The position numbers and the translations under genes are program-made. Shown here piece after piece: positions 24,548-36,735 of a stretch of 64,000 nt of DNA (positions within the stretch are counted from its first letter, which is position 1; every line of letters begins with the position of its first letter). This stretch comes from Pinus tabuliformis. Taxonomy: Eukaryota; Streptophyta; Pinopsida; Pinales; Pinaceae. A model generated the notes under the pieces. It did not search any database. It was not told the origin of the DNA and saw nothing but the letters and a program-made list of their open reading frames with translations. The DNA lies in assembly GCA_031772625.1 (NCBI GenBank), contig CM062816.1, positions 1,671,778,066 to 1,671,842,065 on the forward strand, read 5' to 3'.

Positions 24548-24762
24548 TTTTTTTTTTTATGTGGTTCACTAACCTTGAAGATCAGTTACTGCTACATCCG
24601 TGAAATAGTTGTACCAGGGAGATCCAACAAAAGGGATCACTTCCTGTCGGCTCAACCACAAGGCCTGACCTCGAGGATGTGGAGAGAATTAAACCTGTGA
24701 CCTCTTAATAGAAAAGAAACTTCAACAATGGGGACTCGATCAATTGAGCTAACTCTCGGACC
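24548..24762 (-). repeat. tRNA-derived SINE, copy 2 of a tandem pair
   Basis: Same layout as the neighbour: GGTCCGAGAGTTAGCTCAATTG at the 5' end, AGGTCACAGGTTTAATTCTC as B box, and an 11-bp A tail whose complement is the T run at 24548-24558. The two copies lie head to tail with no gap, so one inserted at the tail of the other or they moved as a dimer. Confidence 0.7.
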
Positions 24763-25202
24763 TTTTGTAATCATGATTTGACTCAAGAAAGTGTAGAATT
24801 TATAATTGTAAGATAAAAGTAAAAAGATAATAAAAAATCTTCCTATGATTTTGGGTTTATATAATTATTTCTTTACTTCAACCATAAAAATGAAATAGTT
24901 AGATATACAATAATAAAAAGAACAATCTAACATTGATTTATATTTTTCAACTCCAAACTTTATTAGTCCATGCCCAAGCAGGACTCTAGCAACCGATTTT
25001 CCTATTAACCACTACTATTTTGACATTGACATGTGCAAGTTATAATGTTTAACTTTAGAAACGAATAAAGCATTGTTTATTATTATTGAAAAAAATAAAA
25101 TTGTTAATATTTAATTGGATAAAAAATTGGATCTCTTATTTCAAGCTTGCTGCCATATGTCCCATGTCACTGATAAAGTTTGCTAACCCTAAGCACTCGC
25201 CA
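24763..25202. repeat. Dispersed AT-rich repeat (partner near 34480-34590)
   Basis: The part at about 24985-25090 matches 34490-34587, sharing TTATAATGTTTAACTTTAGAAA and TTATTATTATTGAAAA. It is an unnamed dispersed repeat. The rest of the interval is unrecognised, and a short ORF at 25086-25289 runs into the following LTR and is not a gene. Confidence 0.5.
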
Positions 25203-25207
25203 GTATT

Positions 25208-26324
25208 TGTGAAAATTCCTGAATCTAACACATCAGAAACCCCTACTACAATTACTCGTTTACAATCTTCTACTTGTTCTTTACATTAACAAGTTATTTA
25301 ATTGCATAAACATCGAGGTAAACATTATTGCAGCCTTCACAAATATACAGTTCATGCACTGAAATAAACAGAGAAAATAACACAAGGGACATCGTTATTT
25401 TTGGACAATCATCCCAGGAAAAACCCAATTCAAGAAAATCAGTGCAGAATATAAAGGGTTTGTATTATTAAGAAAATTCGTGAATACAACTAGGGTGCCA
25501 GAAATGGCTCACCCAACAGAGAATATCCTTGGCAGTAGTACCTCTATCCCGAGACAGATATTTCGGCGAATCAGAAACCGAATGATCAAACCCCACAACA
25601 ACTCTGGTTGTTCCCTATGCTGAACAGCGAAAGCTACTCCAAGCACTACTCTGGAATTATGTCACTCCTCTAGGAGCTGCGTCATCCTCTCCAAGCTCAG
25701 AATTTGTTGATCTACCCTACAAAATCTCCCTAGCATTGTCTCTGAGGCCCAGCATCAGTCTTTGCAGCTTCTACGTCTCACTGTGTTAGCCCTTTGCGTC
25801 AGCTTTACGGCCTCTGTGTCAGTCCTTCTAGATTCTGCGTTGTCTCTCCTGGCACTTTGTTGCCTCTCTGCTATGTATTCTTTAGCCTCAAATGAAAATC
25901 CCTTGTTGAACTGCCCCTCACTGCAACTCTGATCACTAACTCGATTTCCTCAACAAAACTCGCCCCAGAAAATCGAATTTTTGATCACTTGGTGTGTCCC
26001 CAATTAACCCTCAAGCCTCCTCTTATACTTTTCCTGTTGATGAATCAACGGTCGAAATTAAGTCCCTAATCAATAGCTAAGATTAGAATTGGCTTGATCC
26101 TCGTCACTTAGAACTTTCTCACTCATATTTTATTAACACACATTAATATTTTTATTTTCTTAAGTTTAGACTTAGGAACCCATTAAAAATATTAATTATT
26201 TTAATAACTCCTCATCCGGATGGAATTTCTCCAAACGATTTGTGGGACTTGGAGATCTCATGTGCCTTAGCCTCTCCACCAATTTTCAAGGCTAGAGCAC
26301 ATCCAATGCTACCCAAAATCAGCA
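25208..26324 (-). repeat. 3' LTR of the old gag-only element
   Basis: 1,117 bp, beginning TGTGAAAATTCCTGAATC and ending ACCCAAAATCAGCA in plus orientation. It is alignable throughout to the right LTR. Confidence 0.85.
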
Positions 26325-26899
26325 TTCCCTCTTAGTAAGGAATGTGCTCTAGCAATGCTACACCATAGAAGCATCACATTGATCCTCCGCATCGGTCCTC
26401 TGTGTTGATGCTTGGCCTATTGCCCTACATTCACTGCACTGTTGCTTCCTGTACTGCTTCCCATGACACTACCACTGCCACTGCTACATCTGTATTGTAG
26501 CTCCCTCTCAACATGCTGCATCATGTTGCCCATAGCACTGCCACTGCTAACTGTTGCACTACAACTCAGTTACCGAGAAGTTAGTAACTGAATTCACTCA
26601 ATCACTAACATCCTGGTTAGTCTAGAAGCCTAGTGATCCTGAAGCTACCTCTGTTGTTATCATGTGCTCCCTTTGCTGCCACTACATTGTTACAACCTCT
26701 TTTGTGCCTCTCGCACTACTGCAACCTCCACTGCGCTACTACAAACTTTTACACTCCATCTCTGCCATTGTTTCTCCATCACACCTTGCTCCACCCGACA
26801 CCTGTCATCATGCTATTATCGTTAAGGGCTCTTGTAGTCGTATGTGATCCAAAAGTTTGGGCACCTCAAGGATCCTGCCCTATTATGTAGTCCTTTCGA

Positions 26900-27954
26900 C
26901 TACAACTCCAAGTCTCCCCACTTCTTCTCTAGAGGTGCATGAGCACTCATGGAAAAATCGTCATGAGTCTCGACATCCTTCTCCACCTTTGCTGGAGCAG
27001 CCTTTGAGTCAGAAGCTTCTCCCTTGCCTTTCTTCCATGGGCACGGAGAGGCATATTGTCCCAACTCTCCACAGTTGAAGCGCTTGACCTTGGAGATGTC
27101 TTTCTTATTCCTCTTATGTAGCCCATGTTGTCTGCTGATGCAAGAGCTACATCCTCTTCCTCCTCCTTCTTAACTTGAACTCCCTTACCGCTACTCCCTA
27201 CCTTGGTCAATCTCTTAAGCTCTTATTGTCGAAGAGCTTCCCACATCTCCTCCCAACTGGGGAGAGTTGCTCTGCCCAAAATGCTTTGGACAAACATCTC
27301 CCACTCCTCGGATACTGCATTCAGGGTAGTCCTGACCATGAACTCTGGATCCAGTGTAGACCCCACGAAAGTAAGCTGGTCATGAATCCCTTACAACCTG
27401 GGAAGGAAGGGATCTATCTCCTCTCCTTTCTGCATCTGATATTGTCTCAGTTGATTTTCTAATAGAATCTTATGTTGCATGGAAGAGCCCTGATACAAGG
27501 TGGTCAAGGTCTTTCACATATCCCTTGTTGTGTTATTCTCAATAATGTGTGGTACTACATGATCTTTGACCCCATTTAGGATCATGCACTTGGCCTTATC
27601 CTAGGCCTCCTCGTATTTCTTCATGGATCAGCGTCAACCAGTTCAGCAACAACCTTCAAGGCATAGTCCTTGATGCGATGTTTGTCTAGGATTGTCAGGA
27701 TCCTAGCCTTCCATATGACAAAATTGGATGCTTCGTCCAACCTGTCCTGATCCCTCAACCCATTCATTATCATCTCTTCTCCTCTTCTCTAGACTCCCTC
27801 TGAGTCCTGATTTCCCTCTCGGAAATCCTCTGGTCAACCGTCGAATCAGTCCTCTCCAATCCTCCTTTGCTGCTACAACCCAGATCTAGATTTCTTGGCT
27901 AGAAATCTGTCGAGGTAGTGCTTCCTTCTACCTTGGTTTAGTCTCCTTAGACAT
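26900..27954 (-). pseudogene. Copia-type gag remnant (fossil)
   Basis: Minus-strand translation shows the phrases YQGSSMQHKILLENQ, VRTTLNAVSEEWE and ILGRATLPSWEEMW, typical of plant Ty1/copia Gag (UBN2 type). They are followed towards 27045-27090 by a CCHC-like knuckle. The gene is broken in several places; the rest of the element has no pol. Confidence 0.7.
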
Positions 27955-28368
27955 TGTTCTGTACCAATAGAAATAGCGTCCCACTAGCTCCACAAATAAA
28001 AATCTGCACAATTCCCTTAGTCCCTTCAGGCTTTGTGCAATCTCTGTGTGGGTTGAATCTGCTCCTCCCGGCCAACTATGCCAATCCTTCCTAGCTCAAA
28101 AGGATGATGTGGCTCTGCGTGAGCCTGATCTACCCTCCTCTGCCTCTGTGTTGGCCCTAATGGTTGATGCAACTACTGCGTGGGCTCCTCCCAGCTATTG
28201 CGTCTTCCTCTCCCGCTCATAATGCTAACGTAGGCACTGCATGAACCTCTACATCACACTCTCTGCATTGTGTCACTCCTCTTTTTGCCTCTTCAGCTCT
28301 GGAACAACACTATCTCTCGAGACAGCTACTTCTTTGTTGGTGTCTTCAGGTTCCTATGATCTGCAATC

Positions 28369-28380
28369 ACTCTGATACCA
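28369..28380 (-). other. Primer-binding site of the old gag-only element (tRNA-Met)
   Basis: Minus strand TGGTATCAGAGT abuts the LTR and is complementary to initiator tRNA-Met with one change. Confidence 0.8.
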
Positions 28381-28426
28381 TGTAAAAATTCTTGAATCTA
28401 ACACATCATAAACCCCTAGTGCAATT

Positions 28427-28446
28427 AATGGTTTACAATCTCCTAC
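28427..28446 (+). repeat. Target-site duplication, left copy (nested retroposed insert)
   Basis: AATGGTTTACAATCTCCTAC, identical to 29933-29952 and present once at the equivalent place in the other LTR. Confidence 0.9.
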
Positions 28447-29932
28447 CCGGATGTGGGTGACACGTTATGGTTTTAATGAATACTTTGAAGGATGGCGGTG
28501 AGGGGACAAGCCACCTGGCTGATGGCGACCCCCCCCCATACCACCCTGAGGCGCCTTCAAGACACACTGCAGGCAACAATCAATGCAGGTCTAAAGCGGC
28601 AAAAAGTCATTTACTGTTTCGATATGGAGGTACCTCGGCTCATTCGTTCACCGTCTCCCCTGCTCCACTGCACCTGCCCTCCTCAAGCCTATGATCCCAG
28701 CCTTCGCACTACAACAGGCCGTCGCTGCTAGATAGTATGCTGCACGGATTTTGGTAATGGGTTTCACCATTCCCATTCTGGGCTCTGCATTCTAACCTCG
28801 GCTCAGAACGACCCTGCTCCACCTCACAATTCTTCTGCTAGTGCTCCCTCTGTCTTTGTCCCTCCTGTCACTGCTCCCTCTGAGTGCTCAGCCAGCGATA
28901 TCAGCATGGTGAGACATCGTATGAGAAGTCGAAGGGGAGGAACTCGAGGAGGAAGTTCTTGCCCTCCGACTGAGCAGTACCCTAAGTGTGCCACCTCCTC
29001 TCCCTCCCCTGAACTGCACCATCCTCCATTTCATGGGGCGGGTAGATATCCAAGCACTAGAAGTAGGCGGGGTCTGGCTCGTTCTTCAGGTGTTGTTCAC
29101 GGCGACTTTGCTGTCCACTCAGCTAATTTTCCTCTGCCCATTTATCCCACTCCCCACTCAACCCAATTCAGGTTCTGCAGCTCCCTGCACAGGCCGATCA
29201 TTACCGCTACTATTTCCATCCTCTTCACTGAAGAAAACACTCAGACTGCCTCTCAGGTCGACAATTCCAACTTGTCGCAGGAGGACGCTCCCAGAGTTAA
29301 TAATTGCAGAGATACTGGAAAGAATGGGATGGACGAGAGCCTCTTCACTTCGCATGGCCAGAAATTCGGTGGCGATCAGCATGGTGAAGCGGGTAGCTCT
29401 GCTGCCACGCGCCCCTCTGGTGGTTCGAGTCACGACGGGTCTGCTCTGCAGGTTGCTTCTAGCGATGGTGGAGAGCCACACGGCAACGTTTCTAGGGACG
29501 AGGCGAATGAGTGGACTTGCCCAATGATCGAGGAACCCATCCCAGATGACTTCAACTAGGCTGACGTGGCTTCCAGGTGGCTGGACGTGGCAGCCAGAGA
29601 TTTGGACGAGGCTGTCAAGGGTCGGACGTGGTAGCCTGGTGTTAGGATGTGGCTTCTAGGTATTTTCTATCTGGTCTTTTTGTTTTTGTTAGTTTTGGAT
29701 GGAATCTGGTATCCTATCTGGACTATATGTCAAGGCATCATCTCACTGTTTCTTTTGTGGGTTCTGGACGTAAGAATTGATACCATTTTTTGGTTTTATG
29801 CTCTATGTGGACTGGTTTCCCCAATGTTGGGGCAGTCCAGATTTTGCTGATACTCTACGTTAAACTTGGCTGAGGCTTCGTCCTCTCTGTATTTTTCTGT
29901 ACATATTAATAGATTACTTTTACTTAGAAAAA
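28447..29932 (+). mobile_element. Retroposed insert (LINE-type) with A-tail and 20-bp target duplication
   Basis: A GC-richer 1.49 kb segment inserted in the right LTR. It is bounded by perfect 20-bp duplications and ends in an A-run (29927-29932), the signature of LINE-machinery integration. The 3' end (TGTACATATTAATAGATTAC) resembles the LINE tail at 21400. It carries an ORF1-like sequence but no endonuclease or reverse transcriptase. It could be an internally deleted LINE (ORF1 plus 3' UTR) or a processed host transcript. Confidence 0.75.
28906..29559 (+). CDS. Hypothetical 217-residue ORF in the retroposed insert
   Basis: Arginine/glycine-rich at the start (MRSRRGGTRGG), then serine-, proline- and glycine-rich, ending in an acidic tail (EWTCPMIEEPIPDDFN). 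No domain is recognised. Composition and position before a LINE-like 3' UTR are compatible with the variable C-terminal part of a LINE ORF1. An overlapping 179-residue frame (28988-29527) is probably a shadow. Upstream 28467-28900 contains shorter frames interrupted by stops, so the coding capacity is decayed. Confidence 0.35.
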   Translation: MVRHRMRSRRGGTRGGSSCPPTEQYPKCATSSPSPELHHPPFHGAGRYPSTRSRRGLARSSGVVHGDFAVHSANFPLPIYPTPHSTQFRFCSSLHRPIITATISILFTEENTQTASQVDNSNLSQEDAPRVNNCRDTGKNGMDESLFTSHGQKFGGDQHGEAGSSAATRPSGGSSHDGSALQVASSDGGEPHGNVSRDEANEWTCPMIEEPIPDDFN

Positions 29933-29952
29933 AATGGTTTACAATCTCCTAC
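29933..29952 (+). repeat. Target-site duplication, right copy (nested retroposed insert)
   Basis: Identical to 28427-28446. The LTR sequence continues directly after it. Confidence 0.9.
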
Positions 29953-31027
29953 TTGTTCTTTACATTAACAAGTTATTTAATTGCATAAACATCGAGGTAA
30001 ATTATATTGCAACCTTCACAAATATACAGATCATGCACTGAAATAAACAGAGACAATAACATAAGGGACACCGTTATTTTTTTACAATTGTCCCTGAAAA
30101 AACTTAATTCGGGAAAACCGATACAGCATATAGAGGGTTTGTATTATTAAACAAATTCATGAATACAACTACAGTGCCAAAAATGGCTCACCCAACAGAG
30201 AATATCCTTAGCAATAGTACCTCTATCCGGAGACAGATATTTTGGCAAATCAGCAACCGGATGATAAAACCCCATAGCGACTCTGGTTTTTCCCTATGCT
30301 AGACAATGAAAGCTGCTCCAAGCACTACTATAGAACTGTGTCACTCCTTTAGGAGTTGCGTCACCCTCTCCAAGCTCAGAATTTGATGATATTCTCCCAG
30401 TCTGCCCCACAGAATCTCCCTAGCACTGTCTCTAAGGCTCAGCGTCAGTCTCTGCACTTCTATGTCTCACTACGTCAGCCCTCTGCGTCCTCTACGTCAT
30501 CTTTACGGCCTCTACGTCAGCCCTTCTAGGGCATGGCATGTGTTGCCTCTCCCGGCACTGCACTACCTCTTTGTTATGTATTCTTCAACCTCAGATAAAA
30601 ATTCTTAGCTGAACTACCCCTCACTGCAACTCTGATCACTAACTCGATTTCCTCAGCAAACCTCGCCCTAGAAAATCGAATTCTTTAATCACTTGGTGTG
30701 TCTCCAACTAACCCTCAAGCCTCCTCTTATACTTTTCCTATTGATGAATCAACGGACGAGATTAAATCCCTTATCAACAGCTAAGATTAGAACTTGCTTG
30801 ATCCTCGTCACTTAGAACTTTCTCATCCATATTTTATTAATACACATTAATATTTTTATTTTCCTAAGTTTAGGCTTATGAACCCATTAAAAATATTAAT
30901 TATTTAATAACTCATCATCCAGGTGGAATTTCTCCAAACGATTTCTGGGTCTTGGAGATATCATGTGCCTTAGCTTGTCCACCAATTTTCAAGGCTAGAG
31001 CACATCCGTTGCTACCCAAAATCAACA

Positions 31028-32367
31028 ATATTCATGGGAAAATACTTTTGATAATAATGTTTTTAGGATGATTGTGTAACCCAAGTTTCAGATAGACTAA
31101 GGATATCGCTAATGAAAAACAACAAAGTTTGCTAACCCTCTTGGCTCAATAAACCTCTAGTTGAGTTCATTATTGTACCTGTTTGTCTCGTTTTGTTATG
31201 TGTGTTTATGAGTTTCCTTTTGATTTTATCTCATCTTAAATATGATTTTCTTAGATGTTTTTTATTTCATTTTTCTTAATATTGTGCAATTTAATTTTCA
31301 CTGCTCTTTATTATATTTTCTTCGGAATTTTTATGCGCAGGATTGAAACTTCCATGTATATGAATTTCCTTAGTGTTTTTGGTTCTGGTGTAGTTGTTTG
31401 AAAATCTGCAATTACAATGCCTCCTCATGTTGAAGTCATAGCGCACATTTTATACTTTGGTAATTTTAACTTTTGTATTTACATGTGTTTCTCTATAATT
31501 CTTATTTCAACTTGGAGGCCTTAATAGGCAAATTAGCATCTCATTTATCTGTGAAATAGAAACAAGAACACACAAAAAATAATGGTTGGTTTGATTGAAA
31601 TAGAATTTTATGCATTCCTACTAGATTTATTCATATCATGATGAAGCCAGATGCACCTAGTCCCAACAACCCACAAAATGGGAGTATCTAGACTGGTATG
31701 TGAGTACATTTTGCAAATATTTGTATGCAATAGGATTTAACAACAATCTCTTAATGTCATTGATGATGTGATTGGAGAAGCCAACAATGACATTGAGTTC
31801 AATTTGGGCCTTTTGTGGCCATTGAAAATTGCTTTTCCACTATTAAGTGATTTATGATGCCTTAAATATTTATGTTGTATATTGCAAGATAGTTACTAAC
31901 ATGTTGGGGACAAAATTAAATTCTTTCGGTAAGCATTCAACACATTATGAATTATGTATTGATAAGCAATCACACAAGAAAATAAAAGGTAAATATTAAC
32001 AAAATGTGGGTAAATAAGCACAATGTAGTGAGTAAATAATTAGCTCATTGCCTTTGCATCTTGTTTAGCTCATTGCCTTTATATCTTGTTCATTGGATGA
32101 GGAAATTTTCTAATGAAAAAAGAACTTTATGATGCAAGCCATTGACTTAACAAATGTTACTTAATATTTACCAAAAATGCTTGGTACATCGTTAGCAGTG
32201 ATGCAATCCCTATTTTCCTTATTCTTTTTTCTTGGATTTTCATCTTTGAAGGTTCTTTTGTGAGATCTATGAGTCAAAAAGCATGACTTCCCATATTTGA
32301 TATTTAGACGTGATATCTAGATTTTTCTTTCTCGCTTTCCAATTAAATTGCACTTAATAAATTGTTT
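31028..32367. other. Unrecognised AT-rich intergenic DNA
   Basis: It begins with ATATT, the worn target duplication of the preceding element. No ORF, RNA or repeat boundary is recognised. Short T-rich tracts occur. Confidence 0.5.
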
Positions 32368-32645
32368 AATTCCATGAATAACATTTTTATTTTGTCTTCA
32401 TCCTTCTTGAGCTATAAATTAATTCATCATGAAGGAGTGTTTAATTCCATGGATAGCATTTTTATTTTGCCTTCATCCTTCTTAAGCTATAAATTAACTC
32501 ATCATGGAGCAGTGTTCATATCTTGCTCATAGCCATCCACATGAATTAAAATCTGTTTATTAGGTATATTCAAAGCAATGTTCATATCTAGCTCATAGCG
32601 AGCAACATGAATTACAATCTCTTTTGTTAGGTATATTCAAACCTT
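32368..32645. repeat. Two adjacent tandem duplications (about 82 bp and 66 bp)
   Basis: The first pair shares TTTTTATTTTG and CTTCATCCTTCTT (units from about 32368 and 32450). The second pair shares GTTCATATCTTGCTCATAG and TAGGTATATTCAAA (units from about 32514 and 32580). The ORF at 32624-32866 that starts in the second array has no domain. Confidence 0.8.
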
Positions 32646-33160
32646 TTGTTTCCATTTATAAGGATAAAACTTTCTACATATTTACAAGGACTATGAAAAT
32701 TTGCTTATTTTTTCACAATGATATCTTTGTTGTTGTAATATTGAGTAGTATTTTGGGAAGCTTGATTAACAGAATTGAATATTTATGTTCAGGTAGAGAA
32801 ATCATGACTTATGAGATTCCAAACCCTTTAATCGGGATGCACTGCCACATATTCTCTATGTTCTAGTATAAAGATTAACAAACGGTGCTCCCTCCCCCAT
32901 CGTGTCACCATTTCAACACCAGGTAGTTTGCACAGAATAATTTCTACGCACAGAGGGACACAACGGCTCGAAAATGTTGAAATGATCCAAAGAATGTCCC
33001 ACATGCAGGCCTAACATCCATTTTCATATACTTGTAATAATATACTGCGTTTTTCTTGCATCACATTAGGGTCGTCATTGTTGAATGAGTGAATACAAAT
33101 GTTCTTGTGTGAATATGCTTTCTAGTGTTCTTCACAAGGTTGATGTTCGCCTTTTGTTAA

Positions 33161-33274
33161 CACTAGTTTTATTTAGCGATCACTACAATTCAAGTTCGTG
33201 TAAGAAAAAGAAGTTGACACTAGTTTTATTTAGCAATCACTCCAATTCAAGTTCGTGTAAGAAAAAGAATTTGA
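33161..33274. repeat. Two-unit 57-bp tandem repeat
   Basis: CACTAGTTTTATTTAGC through GTGTAAGAAAAAGAA is repeated head to tail (33161 and 33218) with two or three differences. Confidence 0.85.
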
Positions 33275-33544
33275 AGAGGTAAAAAAATGTATGTTATTTA
33301 AAATGCTTCAAATTTCATGTCTCTGTGTTATATTTCCCTGTCTCTGTGTTACATTTAAAGTAGATGACATCAAACTTTTAATTTAGCTCTAGTGTGTGCA
33401 AATTTCCCCATAAAAATGACCTTCACTGTTATATCCCTATGCTTTGCTATGGGGTTTGTTAACTTTGTTTCAGTAATTAACACAACTAGCTTATATGGAT
33501 GGAGAAAAATGACCTTCACTATTATTTAAAGCGACTGCTTCTAT

Positions 33545-33546
<2 letters not shown>

Positions 33547-33596
<50 letters not shown>
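33547..33596. repeat. Poly(T) tract of about 50 bp
   Basis: An uninterrupted T run. It could be the A-tail of a minus-strand retroposon, but no element body was recognised on its right. The surrounding ORF (33499-33717) is an artefact of this run. Confidence 0.9.
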
Positions 33597-33602
<6 letters not shown>

Positions 33603-33604
33603 TA

Positions 33605-34105
33605 ATGGTAATTTTTTTTATTTAAAATATATTTTTGAATATATAAATAAATTTAGTGTAGTTAATTTTTTTTTGACATTTGGAATGTGTATACCAATAA
33701 ATACTAATCAAATTTGAAATAAATTCAACTATGTGTGTGTCTTAGGGTGGCAGCTCAATTGGTGATCGAAGTAATGTGACATCTGTGAAAATTGAGAGAT
33801 CCAAGGGTCAAATCCCTCTAGTTGTGATCCAATTTATGGAGAGGAAGACAAGTTGTAAACCCCCAGAAGTTTACTAATAATTACGTGTCAGGCAAGTTTT
33901 TGGATTCCTCTGAGATTTTATATATATATATATAGAGAGAGATAAAATTTTCCATAAAATATAATTGTATATTTTTATTATTTAAAATATGTTTTTAAAT
34001 ATATAAATAAATTGTCAAAAATCCTTTATATACTTCAAATGTGGAGGCGCCAATCTCAAACTTATAATTTTAAAAACACCAACCAAATTTGAAACAAAAT
34101 CGACT
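33605..34105. repeat. Pair of 130-bp direct repeats flanking a SINE-like sequence
   Basis: About 33605-33722 and 33957-34105 share TTTAAAATATNTTTTNAATATATAAATAAA and ACCAANCAAATTTGAAA-like words. The sequence between (33740-33900) has a GGCAGCTCAATTGG A-box-like start and a GGGTCAAATCCCTC B-box-like core, as in tRNA-derived SINEs. Confidence 0.5.
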
Positions 34106-34106
34106 A

Positions 34107-34211
<105 letters not shown>

Positions 34212-36735
34212 GTTAAACTATGCGATGTGGTGAAATATGAACGTGCTTTCTTCGTAGTTTGTGTGGCTTCCAAAAATAATTGTTGGATGTACATACCCAA
34301 GTGCACATTGTAAAGGATGCTAAAATTCACACTATAGCAAGCCATATGATATATGATATTTTGTTGAGATAGTATTTTGATATATCACATTTATTTGACC
34401 GTATTAAAATATGTATAGTAATTATATTGACATTTGAGAAAAAGAAGATTTAGATGAAGTGGGTCATTCTTCTTAGTCCTGGTCTAGGGAAGAGTCTAAC
34501 AATATATTTTCCTATTTAGTACTATTACATTAATTATAATGTTTAACTTTAGAAATAAATAAAGTATTTTTTATTATTATTGAAAATTATATATTATTCT
34601 TCTCCATATTTTTTCCAAAGAAAAAAAAACATAATTTTTATTAGTGAATAAAAATTACATTATGTTTGTGCAAGGATGCACTAAAAAAAAGCTTGTGTAG
34701 CCATTTGTCTAAACATATATGTAATCATGAAGTGGAACAAAACAAGTTTATAGATTGCAACAACATATAACAGTCTGCAATGAACCAAATACTATCAAAC
34801 AACATATCAACATATTAAATTGAAGTAAGTAATGACTTCCAAAACATCCATCATGCCACCATCATTCAAGCTTTGTCTTGTGGTATGTCCAGCTAGAGGC
34901 ACTTTATGAACAGTCTATGGTAGTATTCTAATGTCGCACCATCTAGCTGCTCATATAACTTCCATAATTCGAAAACTTATGAAGTACCAACCTTAGAGAG
35001 CACATCCGTTGTGAAGTTTCACTCCCTGTAAATGTGTCAGCAAGGAATCTAGTCAAAATAATGTTTTAGATGCAAAACCTCCTCTAGAATGGGAATCAAC
35101 GTGTGCATGTGGAATCACCGTAGCTCATTAAAACTAGTTAATATTGATCATTGAATCTCCAAAAATTTGCAAAGTATGGCATTCTTTTTCAACAACAAAA
35201 AGAAGAAGAAGCTTAAGACTAAGTAGATCTGCATAGTTATTAGTTCCTCTTCCTAGGTTTCTCTTTAACTTGAATAAATGGTTTTCATGAAGATACAAGA
35301 CTGCACCCCCTCCAGAATCACCTCCCTTGGTAAACCATCCATTAAACTATGCCCAAGGTTATGATTTGTTAACTTATTCCACAATAATGTTCTATGTACA
35401 TGAATTGAATCATTAGATGAGATCATGACAAAATCAATAATAACTTTGTAAGCCACCTTGCCAGTTATGTACACAACCAATTCGAGTTTTGTTGGGATTC
35501 CAAACAACCACTGAGAATGGGCAAGGGATGAAAATATGCTCAAAAAATTCAACTTCTTGTTTGCACAACATACACTAGTTGGTGCCATTCATACAACACT
35601 TTTGCAGATTATCCCAAGTTGAAGTCTTGTTTTCCAACATACACCAAAGGAATAACCAAGTTTTAGGGGGGAACTTGATCTTCCAAATCTTCTTCCAACA
35701 CCAAACCGATGCTTTAGATTGTCTATTGTTAATGATATATAAGTAACCAGTTTTCGGGGTGTATTTTCCAAAAGGGGAGTGAACCCAACAACGAGTGTCA
35801 TTCTCATCCCTCATGCACACATGTGCAATGTTTAAAGCTAAAGTGTAATTGATCTAGTCATCATGAAACTCCAAAGGTAGATTTAGCTGAGGGGCATTGA
35901 GTCAGTCTTGAGCCTACATAGTTGTACTTTAAGGATTGACAACATGGTTTAAAGTGAGTCTGACATTTTCGTTAAGGAAAAGCACCGTCTCTTAAGGGAG
36001 GCGATAATTTTCTCCACAACCTACCCATGGGTCCATCCTAATTCTCAACTTTTCCAGTTCCCCACTTTCTAAGCAAGACCATCATCAACCACTGAGAAAT
36101 AGGATAATAAAGCCTTCCGAGTAATGGATATATTTGAAACCTTCTTGTCTGGAGCCCAAAGCTAGTCTTCAAGACTAGCTAGTCTTCTTGTGGGTAACAG
36201 TAGTCCATAGACTGTTTATGGAGAGTAGTCTCCACCCAACTTTGGCATCCAATGCATTTACAAAAGAATGAATATTCTTCAAACCCTAACCCCCATAGCC
36301 CTTGGGCAATGTGATTCTATCCCATTTGACCCAAGGAAAGTCTTTGCCTTCTTTACTCCCCATCCATAAGAATCAATTGCATAATTTCTGAATAGAGTTC
36401 AACACTCTGGGAAGGATCCAAGACATGGATGTATCTAAAATACTTGAATTGCTTCCAATACAGATTTTATGAGAATAAGTATGCTTGCTCTAGATATCCA
36501 TCTCAAACACCAATTCTTAATTCTCTTTTCAATTTTCTATAAGCTAAAGCTAGTCATTCTTACTGTAATCATTTGGTTTCAAATAAAACCTCAAATATCT
36601 CATTCATCCATCAAAGTTTATGGATTGGAAAGGAAACATATTTTGTGCATTAATCTCTTCATCCCTCGAAAACCCAATAGGGGACAAAGAAGATTTGTGA
36701 TATTTACCACATTACTATAGCCTTTTGAAAAAGAC

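Larger units (their letters stand above)
25208..31027 (-). mobile_element. Old LTR retrotransposon with gag only, Ty1/copia-like, broken, with nested insert
   Basis: Minus-strand element with LTRs of about 1.12 kb (25208-26324 and 28381-31027, the latter enlarged by a 1.5 kb insertion). The internal region is about 2 kb (26325-28380). A tRNA-Met primer site sits exactly at the edge of the right LTR and a short purine tract at the left LTR. Flanking 5-mers GTATT and ATATT look like a worn target duplication. Inside is a copia-type gag with a zinc knuckle; no pol is present. It is broken with many breaks. The LTRs differ by about 10% by eye, so it is old. The layout resembles gag-only non-autonomous elements (TR-GAG-like), which depend on pol from relatives. 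Confidence 0.85.
28381..31027 (-). repeat. 5' LTR of the old gag-only element, interrupted
   Basis: It begins TGTAAAAATTCTTGAATC immediately after the primer site and ends ATCAACA. Subtracting the inserted 1.5 kb leaves about 1.14 kb, matching the other LTR. Confidence 0.85.

Noticed and set aside
33499-33717. ORF containing a long poly-phenylalanine run
   Set aside because: Artefact of the 50-bp poly(T) tract.
33740-33830. Possible tRNA gene around GGGTGGCAGCTCAATTGG and GGGTCAAATCCC
   Set aside because: The spacing between boxes and the lack of an anticodon arm argue for a tRNA-derived repeat.
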